A stretch of DNA of 64,000 bases from Gerris lacustris (lineage: Eukaryota; Arthropoda; Insecta; Hemiptera; Gerridae). The stretch spans positions 134,280,587 through 134,344,586 of the forward strand of contig OX578276.1 of the NCBI GenBank assembly GCA_951217055.1. The letters are read 5' to 3'. The translations under genes were made by a program, and so were the position numbers. Positions 47,310 to 57,965 of the stretch are shown here, piece after piece (the stretch's first letter is position 1; each line of letters begins with the position of its first letter). The notes beneath the pieces were generated by a model. That model was given only the letters and a program-made list of their open reading frames with translations. It ran no database searches and was not told the DNA's origin.

Positions 47310-48061
47310 CGAGCCCCGAATAAATTTTTTCGCAAAGGGGGGCATATTTTTTCCGACAGGGGGGGGGGGGCACCCTCCGTATATACCCCATTAGAGCATG
47401 AGATGAGACCGCCCTCTGTTTATTTATTTAAGCGGGAAACTTTGAAAAAGGGGGCCGTCAACAGAAACGAGCCCCGATTTAAATTTTTGAATAGAGAAAA
47501 TTATTTTATAAAGGGGGGGGGCCCGAAATTATTTTTACAACAAACAGAGCCCCGACAAAGGGGGCCGAAACAATCCGGAGAAGATTATTTTATAAAGGGG
47601 GCTCACTTTATTACAACAAAAAGAGCCCCCCGAGGGGAGGGGGGCGAAACAAATTTTTAGAATTAATTTAAAAAAATATTATTCATGACCGAGCCTTATG
47701 TACCGACTCTCGACCTCCCCCTCCATATTGGCTCTGTGTCCGAGATCGTTTAGTCAAAGTATTCACGCTCGAGACATTGGGGGTTCGATTACCAGTCGGA
47801 ACACGAGATTTTTTATAGGCTCCTCTCGAAACGCCCCGCGTACAACGTTTCACAAGAACGAGCTTCGACTTCTTCAACATACATCGTTACACGTGTACAG
47901 GTGTACAGGTGAGGCTATCGAAAACATATCGGAAGGGTGGGGGTGGTGGTTCCACACCCTCGTACAAGTAGACGACAGGTGGTTAGACTAAACATGCAAT
48001 ACAAAATCAATATATTATCGAATCGATATCCTGGGGCCAGAACTCTCCAATTCATACTACT
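47310..48061 (-). repeat. Right terminal inverted repeat
   Basis: 752 bp, mirror of the left repeat and ending ...CATACTACT. Just inside it (47,060-47,310) the motif GAAACTTTGAAATAAGAGGCCGT plus ACGAGCCCCGAATAAA is present as a partial tandem duplication not seen on the left. Confidence 0.93.
47736..47804 (+). other. tRNA-like segment in right TIR
   Basis: GTGTCCG (47,736-47,742) pairs with CGGAACAC (47,797-47,804) with one bulge. Between them are TTTAGT in D-arm position, TTCAC in anticodon-loop position as in tRNA-Glu, and GGGGGTTCGATTACC like a B-box/T-arm. D and anticodon stems are weak and the segment is a few bases short, so it would be a degenerate tRNA-Glu-like relic or a coincidence. 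Confidence 0.3.
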
Positions 48062-48183
48062 TTTAATTTGAATATAGGAAATAACAATTCTTACTAAACC
48101 TCTTTATTTACAGATTTTTTTGATGTGTTTAGTCAACTTAATAAGAGCGATTACTACTTAGAGTGAAATTTATATACTTGTTG
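48062..48183 (+). repeat. 122-bp direct repeat flanking the polymerase element (right)
   Basis: Second copy of 37,161-37,282, abutting the right inverted repeat. After it the retrotransposon leader continues (TCTTTTATTATT) towards gag. Confidence 0.9.
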
Positions 48184-48377
48184 TCTTTTATTATTTAATT
48201 ATATCACTGGGAATAATTTATTCACCTTATATTTCTTTACCAGAGTTGTTTCTTTATAAATTCTATTTAATTAATTTTGTATGTTTTATATTATAATATT
48301 TAATAACCCTGTTTCCGTATTGCAGGCATTAATCATTTTCCTATTTTAATTATTACTGGCATATTTAGAATTGCATC

Positions 48378-49262
48378 ATGTCTGATAACGAAACGGGAAG
48401 TATAGAAGAAGGAAAGACTCACGATAGAGTAGAAGAGCGGGATGATCCGCGTCGATGCAGCGATATACTCGAAGGACTGTTAAGGTACAGGCGCCCCGAG
48501 TTATTCCAGAACAGGTGAGCTTGCCACCGTTTCGACCGGACTCGGATGATCCTCTAAAGTGGATAGAACTTGTTGAGAGTTGCCGACAGGAATTTGGTTG
48601 GAGTGACCTCCAAATATTGATCTGTATTGGCAAGTTTCTTTTACACAACGCCAGGGGGTGGTTCGAACATTGGTGCCCGGACGTTCGCGACTGGCCGACA
48701 TTTCGTAAAGATTTTTTAGAGGCGTTCCCTAACAAACGGAATTTGGGAAAACTTCTTGAGGATGTCGCTAATTACAATAGCTCTAAGGTGAACACATATG
48801 AGACCTACATTCACGAGAAGTCGTCCATGTTAAGAAACTTAAGAGCCGCGTGGAAAGAGAAAGATTTGGTTGAGATTATCGTGTACGGAATAACCGAATC
48901 GGACGTACGGAACGCAGTTATAAATCGAGCTGCTCTCTTTCATATCGGCCTTCAAGAAGACCCCAAAGAGACTACAAGCTGAGGATTTCCATACGACGTG
49001 GCCTAAGAAAAGACATACCGACAGTAGGCCTAGTACATCTTCCCAGTCACATTCGGGGCCGAAATGTTTTCGATGTGGTCGGTTGGGCCACATTCAGGTT
49101 AATTGTCATGCTCAGTTGCATAAACCCTCCAAGTTTTCGGCAACGCCAGTTGTAGTGGGCCACAAGGGCTTCGAATTAAAATGCGACTTTTGTTTTAAAA
49201 AGGGCCATTCTGAGGCCAACTGTTTCACCAAGGCTGGGATTGAAAATAGACGTGATTCGTAA
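48378..49262 (+). pseudogene. Gag of the second retrotransposon (frameshifted)
   Basis: ATG at 48,378 opens MSDNETGSIEEGKTHD. A frame change near 48,440-48,460 moves to the frame carrying the capsid-like part (DPLKWIELVESC, LHNARGWFEHW, FRKDFLEAFP, 48,500-48,980), a Ty3/Gypsy Gag pattern. After a stop at 48,982 another frame carries two CCHC knuckles: CFRCGRLGHIQVNC (about 49,064-49,106) and CDFCFKKGHSEANC (about 49,178-49,219). At least two frameshifts are needed, so it cannot make a normal Gag. Confidence 0.8.
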
Positions 49263-49267
49263 CGCCA

Positions 49268-50380
49268 GGTGGGCCTTACGAATACTTGCGGATGGCTTTT
49301 GGATTGCGCCAGCCGTTTTTCAGCGAGCTTTGAACAAATCGTTAGGCTCATTGTGTTAAACGATAGCCTTAGTCTACATGGACGATATTTTGAAAAAAAA
49401 AACCAGAACAGGGACTCCAACATTTAATTCAAGGGTAATTTCAGGAAGCTTATGCCTGAATTTGCAACGAGGACAGCATGTATCACAAAACTGACGAAAC
49501 AGAATGTTACTTTTGAGTGGGCTCAAAACCAAGATGCCGCTCGTGATTACGTAATTTACTGTCTTTGACCCTAACCTCCCTACGGAACTGCATACCGACG
49601 TCAACAGTATCGGTTATGTTGCTATTCCCTTCCAGCGTCTTGATGGTCAGCTCAGGTTAGTCGCTTTTTAGTAGACGTGCGACCATAGAAGAAGCACGTC
49701 ACTATTCGTATGAGTTGGAGACGTTGGCGATCGTTCTCGCCCTCAAATACTTTATAACATTGCTATTAAATTCACCTTAGTCACAGACTGCAATGCAGTA
49801 ATGTCAACTGCTCAGAAGAAAGGGTTGGTTCCCCGTATTTGCAAGATTTTGATTTCGATATACCTTAAGGGAAGCTCATTACCTCATATGGATTTCCTAA
49901 GCCGCAATCCAGTTAAAGTTGTTCATCGAGTTAGCCATAACAATTGGCTCTGCGTAGAGCAAAAAGGTAATGCTGAAGTTCGCGAAATGCTTGAGGCGTT
50001 GAAAGAAGGGTTGCCTTGATGGAAATCAGTATGCAGAAAAGAATGGTCTTTAGTACCACAAGTTTAATAATTATGACGGTACTGAAAATTTACAGTGGTT
50101 CGTTCCACACCAAAGCCGCCTAGGTCTTTTACGACTATTCCACGACAAACAATGCCATGCTGGAGTTGACAAAACTTTATTATCAATCACCGGAACAATT
50201 TTGGTTCCCTAGGATGAGAAATTTCGTCCGCAATTACGTTCGTAACTGCTTGGTGTATTCAGAATAGAAAACACGAACTGATCCTCTACAGGGTTCATTT
50301 AGCCTATGGAGAAACCTGGTGAGGAGAATGGTCAAGTCGAGAGACACATGAGAACAATTATGAACCTTATCCGAATTGAA
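49268..50380 (+). pseudogene. Pol remnants (RT, RNase H, integrase) of the second retrotransposon
   Basis: Much shorter than a full pol, so large parts are deleted. Recognisable scraps: VFQRALNKSLG and VYMDDI (RT, about 49,315-49,390); KLMPEFATRTA and NVTFEWAQNQDA (49,450-49,540); ELHTDVNSIGYVAI (RNase H, about 49,577-49,625); RHYSYELETLAIVLALKYF (about 49,695-49,755); HMDFLSRNPV (49,885); FHDKQCHAGVDKTLL (integrase finger, about 50,140-50,175); then a piece resembling the integrase end at 50,306-50,390. Many frameshifts and stops. Confidence 0.75.
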
Positions 50381-50429
50381 ACAAAGGTAAGGTCAGAATG
50401 GTCGAGCGCGTATATTTATTTTATTTTTG

Positions 50430-51215
50430 AATCTTATGTTGATGTTTATGGGGCTGATGTTTATGATGTTGGTGATTATGATGATGATGATTATGATGTG
50501 GATGTTTATAATGTTGATGATTATGATGTGGATTTTTATGATGTTTATGTTTATGATGTAGATGTTTATGATGTTGATGATTATGATGATGATGATTATG
50601 ATGTGGATTTTTATGATGTTGATGTTTATGATGTGGAGTTTTATAATGTTGATGCTTATAATGCAGATGCTTATGATGTTGATGTTTGTGAGGTTGATGT
50701 TTATGATGTTGGTGATTACGATGATGATGATTATGATGTGGATTTTTTTTGTTGATGTTTATGTTTATGATGTAGATGATTATGATGTTGATGCTTATGA
50801 TGTTGATGTTTGTGAGGTTGATGTTTATGATGTTGGTGATTACGATGATGATGATTATGATGTGGATTTTTATGATATTGATGCTTATGATGCAAATGCT
50901 TATGATGTTGATGTTTATGATGTGGATGCTTATGATGTTCATGATTATGATGTTGATGTTTATGATGTGGATTTTTATGATATTGATGCTTATGATGCAA
51001 ATGCTTATGATGTTGATGTTTATAATGTGGATGCTTATGATGTTCATGATTATGATGTTGATGTTTATGATGTGGATTTTTATGATATTGATGCTTATGA
51101 TGCAAATGCTTATGCTGTTGATGTTTATGACGTTGATTTTTATGATGCTGTTGTTTATGGTGTTGATGTTTATGGTGATGTTTATGATGTTAATGTTTAT
51201 GATTATATCATGGCT
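50430..51215 (+). repeat. Degenerate GATGTTTAT-type minisatellite
   Basis: Nearly 800 bp built from 9- and 12-bp words such as GATGTTTAT, GATGATTAT, GATGTGGAT and GATGCTTAT, with larger repeated blocks (for example about 50,870-50,935, 50,965-51,030 and 51,065-51,110). All three frames stay open for long stretches only because the repeat lacks stops. I do not regard the Asp/Val/Tyr or His-rich frames as genes. Confidence 0.9.
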
Positions 51216-51225
51216 ATGTTGGTGG

Positions 51226-51461
51226 CTCGCTCATTTTCGGTTGACGAGCCAGAGGTGTGAGCTGTGGTCTCACTGATTTTTTTTTTGTCTCGATCTTTCG
51301 TATGACGAGGCGGAGGTGTAGACAGAGGTCTCACCTGGTATTTTATGTTTGTGGCTCGCTCATTTTCGGTTGACGAGCCAGAGGTGTGAGCTGTGGTCTC
51401 ACTGGTTATTTTGTCTCGATCTTTCGTATGACGAGGCGGAGGTGTAGACAGAGGTCTCACC
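51226..51461 (+). repeat. Two-copy tandem duplication
   Basis: A unit with GGCTCGCTCATTTTCGGTTG and TCTTTCGTATGACGAGGCGG is present twice (51,226-51,340 and 51,352-51,461). Both halves share a GAGGTGT..(A/T)GAGGTCTCAC-like ending. A (TG)n run follows at 51,462-51,482. Confidence 0.8.
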
Positions 51462-51698
51462 TGTGTGTGTGTGTGTGTGTGTGGTTTTTCTTTATGTTTG
51501 TGCATGTGGCTCGAACATGTTGAATTTGTCGAGGCAGCGGTGATGACTGAAGTCACACCAGATAAAATTATCAGTTGTTGGTGTTTAGAAGATCGATCTG
51601 AGGTGTTCTTTTTTTTTACATGTTTGGTAATGATAATTTTGTATGTGTTGATCAGATCCTCCCAGCTTCGAGAGCGAAGCTCCGGTCAGGGTTGGCCG

Positions 51699-51931
51699 TG
51701 TTAGCTATGCTACCCAGAGAGAGTAGCACTGAGGCCGCTGCTGAGTGTGGAGAGGCGTCGCTAGGAAGCGCCACCGTCGTTAAGAGCGACAGGCAGTCAG
51801 TCGGCACTGGGCTTCTGGAGTGTACGCATCGAGTCGTGTTTAAGCGCTTCTCCACAACCAGGGTTCAGGCCGCCTCAATCTTGTATTGTTTTTCAATAAA
51901 TTACTGAAAGATTAAACCCATTTTTGGTGTT

Positions 51932-51938
<7 letters not shown>
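51699..51938 (+). repeat. 3' LTR of the second retrotransposon
   Basis: 240 bp and about 99% identical by eye to the 5' LTR. It is followed directly by a TA microsatellite. Confidence 0.95.

Positions 51939-52024
<86 letters not shown>
51939..52024. repeat. TA microsatellite
   Basis: Nearly pure TA dinucleotides between the 3' LTR and the second foldback element. Confidence 0.95.
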
Positions 52025-52026
<2 letters not shown>

Positions 52027-52650
52027 CAGGGTGGTCCAAAAGTCTCCCCCCTCTTAACTTTTGAACGGTTTGAGATAAATTAATTAAACTTGGGGGAGTA
52101 GATAGAAAAAAAAGTTTGAAATAAAATATTTTTATTTTTTGCCGTAGAATCTAAATCTGCTATTAAAAATATACACTCTAAGGTAAAATTTTGAAGTTAG
52201 GTGGCCTGGGGGCAAAATGGGTGGTTGCCCTACTGCGCGATCGCATGAAAACAAACTTCCCTTTACATGGTACGGATCCCCCAAGTTTATTTAATTTATC
52301 TCTAATCGTTTAGATTTTACAACGTATTATCGGAAGGGTTATTTTGCTATCATTGCCCCCCTGTAGGGGGCAAAATATTGGAGATAGTTACAAAAAATAG
52401 TTACAAGTAAAAGTTTATTATTTTTCACCGTAGAATCCAAATATGCTATCAAAAATATACATTCCAATTTGAAATTTTGAAGTTGGGTGGCCTGGGGGCA
52501 AAGTGGGTGGTTTCCCCTAGTGGGCGATTGCATGAAAACAAACTTAACTTTGCATGGTAGAGATCCCACAAGTTTAATTAATTTATCTCAAACCGTTCAA
52601 AAGTTAAGAGGGGGGGGGGGGGGGGGGGAGACTTTTGGACCACCCTTTAC
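52025..52650. mobile_element. Foldback TIR element, copy 2 (internally deleted)
   Basis: Same ends as 26,451-27,497 (TACAGGGTGGTCCAAAAGTC and its mirror, the right end decayed to CCCTTTAC) and the same internal words, but about 420 bp shorter. A poly-G run of about 20 sits at 52,611-52,629 and TA repeats flank both sides. Confidence 0.8.
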
Positions 52651-52678
52651 ATATATATATTATATATATATATATATA

Positions 52679-52733
<55 letters not shown>

Positions 52734-52757
52734 TATATATATATATATATATATAAC
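52651..52757. repeat. TA microsatellite
   Basis: Interrupted TA repeat following foldback copy 2. Confidence 0.9.
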
Positions 52758-52759
52758 AT

Positions 52760-54578
52760 ATATTTATATAAATTCAATTTCTTTTGAATAAATAAAAGCT
52801 TTGTTCCGGTGTGTCAGTCTCACTTCACACAAGAAGGTTGCCGGACAGGTCTGCAAAAATACACAAATCTGTCCACCGTGAAGTGCCCTTCAATATCAAT
52901 CGGGCGGCAAGATCGAGTTGCCGCGGCAACAGACTGTACAGCAGAGCTGGCCATACGGCTTGCCGTTGTATGTGTGGATGTGTGGACGCTTATCCAGTAA
53001 CAGTGCAGTGACTGTATTGTGTTTAGGAACCATTACTCTTTTAATGATCCATCATTATTATAATCGAGTAGTGTTGTTCAAGTGTAATTGATTTGTTGGT
53101 TTTCAAATAATTTAAGATACAATAACTTATCTAAATAGGTATCTAAATTAATTTACTTAAATTCCTTTTTTTCTAAATATCCAATTAAGCCCGTGGCAAT
53201 GGGCTTAATGTTATTGAACGGGCTCATTGTTATTGAATTTTTTGTTTAAATATATTTAAACTGTGGCTAATTTGATTTAATTGTTTTCAAATAAAAAAAC
53301 ACACCCTCCCCCCCCCCCCCCAAAAAAAATATATATGTATATATTGTAAATATTATGGTAATATAATAACATATACATAGTAAGCCGTAATAACAGCTTG
53401 TTTACGAGGAAAATTTTACCCTGCCATATATTCACCCCGTCATGTCGTTCTATTGTTATAGCATGTAGAAGGGTCCAGACTCTTTGTGGGGGAGTTCTGA
53501 AACTCCCACAGCATGGACCCTCATTCAATAACATTGTCCTAAAGCACAAAGTAGAGTAATTCACGCGATAGAAGAAGAAGACTGATTGCCTTCAATCCAA
53601 TTAATAGGTGATGTTTGAATATTTGCTAAATTAATTTACCCCAATAAAGTGGAAAATAAAGTTATAACATATTTACTCTCCATTAAAATTGCAGGGTGGA
53701 TGCAGAATCAGAATAAAAGTAATTATTGTAAGTAAATAAAAAATATTTATTTGTTTTAAATCGGATTTATTCGGTTAATCCAATCTATTCGGTTTTTTAG
53801 AGTAGTTAAAATTCAATTACACAGGCAGACGGCAGACTTTCATATTTCACAATAGGTAAATATGATTTGAATTGAAACATATTGTAACGTTCCCAAAACT
53901 TAGGGCAAAAAAAAGAGCTACCCTTCCCGGGTTGGTGGTAGCACCTCCTAGCTCAGTGGAGTGGGGATGGGACTTACTTGTTCCAAAATTTAATTCGTAA
54001 AAGGGCGCCACGTTATATTTATGAAAATAACGAAAAAATAATAAAAAAGAAAATTTATAAAAAAATTATAAGTATATTAAAGACGAATGTAACAAAAATT
54101 AATTCCTACTAAGTGGCTTGGGATATTCTGATCAGGAATATCCCAAGATCAAATTATATAAAATAAAAAAAACTATCTTACTTGAGATATCAAAAAAAAA
54201 AAAAGTATAGTAAAGTTTGTTAGTAACTCCTCTAATATGATAAATAAATATAATAATTACGATATGCTGACGTTTGTTATGTCTAAATAATATCTAGATG
54301 ACTAAATAATAGATATATTAGCTATTACTACTAAATAATAGATATTAGCTATTACTACTAAATAATAATTTCCAAATAAATAAGCTATTAATTATCAAAA
54401 CACATCATTAGCTACATGCTATCTATCTTTTGGGGCTGATTAATCCCGATCATATCGATAAATCTAGCGTTTTGCGATGTATTGAATATAAATCATAATA
54501 GATAACCTCAACTAAGTAAGCAATAAAATATATAAACTAACATCTAATGGAGCAAAATATTTCTATACATTAATAAAC

Positions 54579-54580
<2 letters not shown>
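52760..54580. other. Interval without a recognisable gene
   Basis: A GC-richer patch at 52,800-53,010 and a promoter-less open frame there have no family resemblance. A poly-C run lies at about 53,308. At 53,885-53,990 the reverse strand carries CCACTCCACTGAGCTAGG, resembling CCGTCTCCACTGAGCTATTC in the LTR at 59,285, so a relic of a related LTR is possible. Confidence 0.45.

Positions 54581-54582
<2 letters not shown>

Positions 54583-54650
<68 letters not shown>
54583..54650. repeat. TA microsatellite
   Basis: Pure TA repeat of about 68 bp. Confidence 0.95.
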
Positions 54651-54651
<1 letters not shown>

Positions 54652-55555
54652 GTAGCAATTTAATGCTAAACTTATGTTTAAGCAGATTGGATTTTTAGAG
54701 CAAGTATGTTTAAACAGAATATACAGCATGATTGTTTAATAATTACATTATGAATCAATACTACATAATACGTAGCAATAACATTATGCTGTAGAAAATT
54801 GGCTACATAATATAACAGCATCCTTTTAAACCTAAATGTTAAAACTCGATACAACACCTCTTGTTTTAAATTACATGGCTATAAGTGGAAATGGCCTAAA
54901 AGGGTAAAATCGCCATTAACTTAGTTAGTTTGAGAATACCCTATCGTTGTGCTTCAACCAATTTCCTTTGGGCCCTGTTCCAGCAGCTCGAAATACTAAA
55001 ATAATAACCCTTTATACAAACCAAATTATAACAACACCTGCTTCATTTGATTTCAGCCCTCTCAAAGATTCACGTTTTATTTTTTTTACGCCGATGAAAA
55101 GTTTTCGTTTCAGGTGCTTCAGCTATTTCATGTTATTACAAATTAAAATTATTACATTAATAATTCTCCAGACCCAACTGCGGGTTCTCGTCGATATTTT
55201 TGTTGTCCTGTACAATTATTTTTCTTGAACAAAAAGTAATATTGCTTTACTGGTCGATTCATATTTCATTTTACATATTATATTTAAATATCACAACAAT
55301 CAAGCTTCCTAGAACTTTATCAATTACATCCTTCGAGACAACGTCACCACCGAAAAAAAACGTTGATTGAAATGATGACACTAGCTATGGAAGAAGAAGA
55401 AAAAGAGAATACATTTATTGATATATAACAGAAATAAGTACAAACAAACTGCCAGAACTCCACTGCATCGTGCTTCGAGGAGGGAGGGAGTGCCGCTTTA
55501 GGATATTTAAAAATCGAAATCTGTCTTTAATAAAAAGTATATAAATATTATTTAT
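54651..55555. other. Interval without a recognisable gene
   Basis: AT-rich, with no family-like reading frame or terminal repeats seen. Confidence 0.5.
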
Positions 55556-55559
55556 TTAT

Positions 55560-56000
55560 ATAATTTATTTGTTTATTTATTTATTAGATTTATTGGATAT
55601 ATTGGATTTATTGGATTTATAGGATATATTGAATATATTGGATTTATTAAATTTATTGGATTGTAACACTACAATCTACATGTAGCACTACAAGACACCC
55701 AATAACAAAATCCCAAAGTTTCGTTAAATTCGAAATTTTTTTAAGGTACTAAGTATGTACATGGCAAATAGGGAGGCCTCAAAAAAATCTTGATGTGATC
55801 GATTGGATCGATTGGATTACTGATCTACTTATCTATTTATCTCTTTATCTATTTATATATTTATTTATTGGATTTATTGGATTTATTGGATATATTAAAT
55901 TTATTGGATATATTGAATATATTGGATTTATTGGATTTATTTGATCGGTTGGATCGGTTGGATCTGATGGCTCGGTTGGATCGGTTCGATTGGATTGATA
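55560..56000. repeat. GGATTTATT minisatellite (two blocks)
   Basis: 55,585-55,665 and 55,795-55,998 are built from the words GGATTTATT, GGATATATT and later GGATCGGTT. A unique segment separates the blocks. The apparent Leu/Asp-rich frame is a by-product of the repeat. Confidence 0.85.
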
Positions 56001-56048
56001 TCTATGGTGAATTTAAGAACATTATTTTTTGCTTAAACATATTTCTCT

Positions 56049-56148
<100 letters not shown>

Positions 56149-56189
56149 AGCAATGTATAATACCGTGTTTTTGCACACTGCAATAAGGT

Positions 56190-56219
56190 CCATCCAACTC
56201 ATCAGGGGCCCGACGATGC
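56190..56219 (-). ncRNA. Inverted hammerhead 5' half
   Basis: On the minus strand: GCATCGTC, GGGCCC, CTGATGAG, then TTGGATG; the GAAAC part is missing. A broken copy created by the inversion. Confidence 0.65.
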
Positions 56220-56248
56220 CCACCCAACTCTGGACCTATATACCAAAT

Positions 56249-56277
56249 CTGATGAGTCAGATGCGACGAAACGATGC
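56249..56277 (+). ncRNA. Hammerhead ribozyme core lacking its substrate strand
   Basis: CTGATGA (56,249-56,255), stem II GTC/GAC with one mismatch relative to the full copy, GAAAC and GATGC. The GCATCGTC cleavage strand is not directly upstream, because that part of the repeat is inverted (56,190-56,219 on the minus strand). It could not cleave in cis. Confidence 0.75.
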
Positions 56278-56545
56278 AGGACATGGCGTAATGCCGAGCC
56301 AACATCTTTGTGACGTAATGTCTGGTGTTGGAACAGTTCCTATGTGACACGCTTGCGTGGCACATCCCTTGCTGTCTCTCACTAACACAAATTGTGTACC
56401 TTATTGCAGTGTGCAAAAACACGGTATTATACATTGCTGATGTGTTTTGCCAGCCAAGCAAGAATGGCGGTGTGAGAGCACGCTCGTCTCTGATAAAGCC
56501 CTATATCTGATCTTCTTGATTTGGTATAGGTCCAGAGTTGGGTGG

Positions 56546-56588
56546 GCATCGTCGGGCCCCTGATGAGTCGGATGCGACGAAACGATGC
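56546..56588 (+). ncRNA. Hammerhead ribozyme (type III arrangement), complete
   Basis: Stem III strand GCATCGT (56,546-56,552) pairs perfectly with ACGATGC (56,582-56,588). The cleavage triplet GTC is at 56,551-56,553. Then GGGCCC (56,554-56,559) is the whole stem I segment. The conserved CTGATGA is at 56,560-56,566. Stem II GTCG/CGAC (56,567-56,570 and 56,575-56,578) closes on a GATG loop, and GAA is at 56,579-56,581. Every core nucleotide is present. Self-cleavage would occur after C56,553. Such ribozymes are known from animal satellite repeats, retrozymes and Penelope-like elements. Stem I is unusually short. Confidence 0.88.
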
Positions 56589-56662
56589 AGGACATGGCGT
56601 AATGCCGAGCCAACATCTTTGTGACGTAATGTCTGGTGTTGGAACAGTTCCTATGTGCAAAT

Positions 56663-56928
<266 letters not shown>

Positions 56929-56929
56929 A

Positions 56930-57960
56930 TTATATATATTATATTATAACCTTATCACGACAACAAAACCTCCCCTGCCTTCTGATTGGTCGAACAGAGC
57001 TCACCCCATCAAAATGGCGTTACTCCCACCATGACTCCGACCTACTCCGGCATCGCCATCGTTTAAAAAACTCTTCTACCTAACTCTCGAAGCACGAGCA
57101 CGTATCACGCCTAGCTGACGTTCTACTCGTCCTAGGCTGGCCGGCCGATTCCGTTTCTGTTATATTATGTTTTCCCGCAGTTAATTCAATCCCTTTTAAT
57201 TTATGAGCGCGATCGCGTCATTTTGTTTTGGCTCTGTTAACATAAAATTTTAAAGACCGGTAACATCAAAATCGCCATGGCATCCTCACCGACTCTTCTC
57301 TGCTAGCCTCCAAACTCCAAGCCGCCACCATCTAAAGCCTTACAACCAACAGGTGATACAGTTGCAAGCTATCTTTTATCTAACTTATATATGTATTTTT
57401 TACTATACAAAATAACATTTATTTCATTCTGAGTTCACCATATGTTCCCCGCCTTTTTGTATAGCGTGCTCTATTGGCAGGCAAAATTCTAACCATTAGG
57501 ATTGCCCCAATTATACATAAAATGGTCCTTTGAGCTGAGATATTGCATTACAATTGTTTTCTGTTTAATTTTGGTTTTTCCCCGCAAAAATTTAGTTCAG
57601 GTTTTACGTAATTTCTTTCGTTTTTGGTTAGAGTCGAGAGTCCAAAGCGTCAAAGCGTCTTTTTGTTACTAGGTTACCCACATGGTTGGCTTTTCCCCTT
57701 TCGTATTTTTTACGCAATCTGGTTTTTTCACACCTGTATTTAATCGCATAAGCTTATTTATCGCAGTTATAAATAATCCTTTATATTTTTTTATTGTTTG
57801 TTTTGCTCCCCGCGTAATTATTTTCGTAGTTCATTTTCTTACGTGTTTCTAACCACCGGCCTAATCTTTGCTTCCGTTTTCATATCATTTTGTTTTATTA
57901 TAATTTTGTTTTATTCTTCTTCTTCTTTTATTACTGTTTTCCCGCGTTTGTGATCTTTCC
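56930..57960. other. Probable 5' non-coding part of a BEL/Pao element, unresolved
   Basis: No open frame. Position directly upstream of a BEL/Pao gag fragment suggests LTR/leader, but the LTR ends were not located. The patch at 56,965-57,130 is richer in G+C. Confidence 0.35.
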
Positions 57961-57965
57961 AAGGC

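Larger units (their letters stand above)
37283..48061. mobile_element. Polinton-related TIR element with family B DNA polymerase, MADF gene and palindromic iterons
   Basis: 10,779 bp bounded by inverted repeats (37,283-38,019 and 47,310-48,061), both beginning AGTAGTATG. Content in order: a spliced unknown gene (+), MADF-domain gene (-), array of 52-bp iterons, spliced polymerase gene (+). No integrase, transposase, protease, capsid or packaging ATPase could be found in the remaining space. The polymerase type is that of Polinton/Maverick elements and their viral relatives, but those are normally 15-20 kb, carry an integrase and make a 5-6-bp target duplication. All three genes are open and have promoter signals, so this copy appears recently functional. 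Confidence 0.88.
34423..51938 (+). mobile_element. Second LTR retrotransposon (Ty3/Gypsy-like, decayed, hosting a nested element)
   Basis: LTRs 34,423-34,661 and 51,699-51,938 define the element. Removing the nested 37,283-48,061 element and one copy of the 122-bp flank leaves about 6.6 kb: leader, a tandem array, decayed gag, zinc knuckles, scraps of RT, RNase H and integrase, then a simple-sequence tract and the 3' LTR. AT-rich sequence flanks both sides, so the target duplication (possibly ATAT) is not distinctive. Confidence 0.9.
56163..56660. repeat. Rearranged repeat carrying hammerhead ribozyme sequences
   Basis: About 100 bp starting at TGATGAGTC is present twice in direct orientation (56,250-56,356 and 56,561-56,657). 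A third partial copy lies inverted at 56,188-56,248 relative to 56,516-56,566. CCGTGTTTTTGCACACTGC (56,163) returns inverted at about 56,406-56,424. TA microsatellites bound the block. No protein. Confidence 0.85.

Noticed and set aside
50430..51260. Long open frames encoding Asp/Val/Tyr-rich, Met-rich or His-rich proteins on both strands
   Set aside because: They arise because the GATGTTTAT-type minisatellite lacks stop codons in several frames; no start context, domain or codon structure supports a gene.
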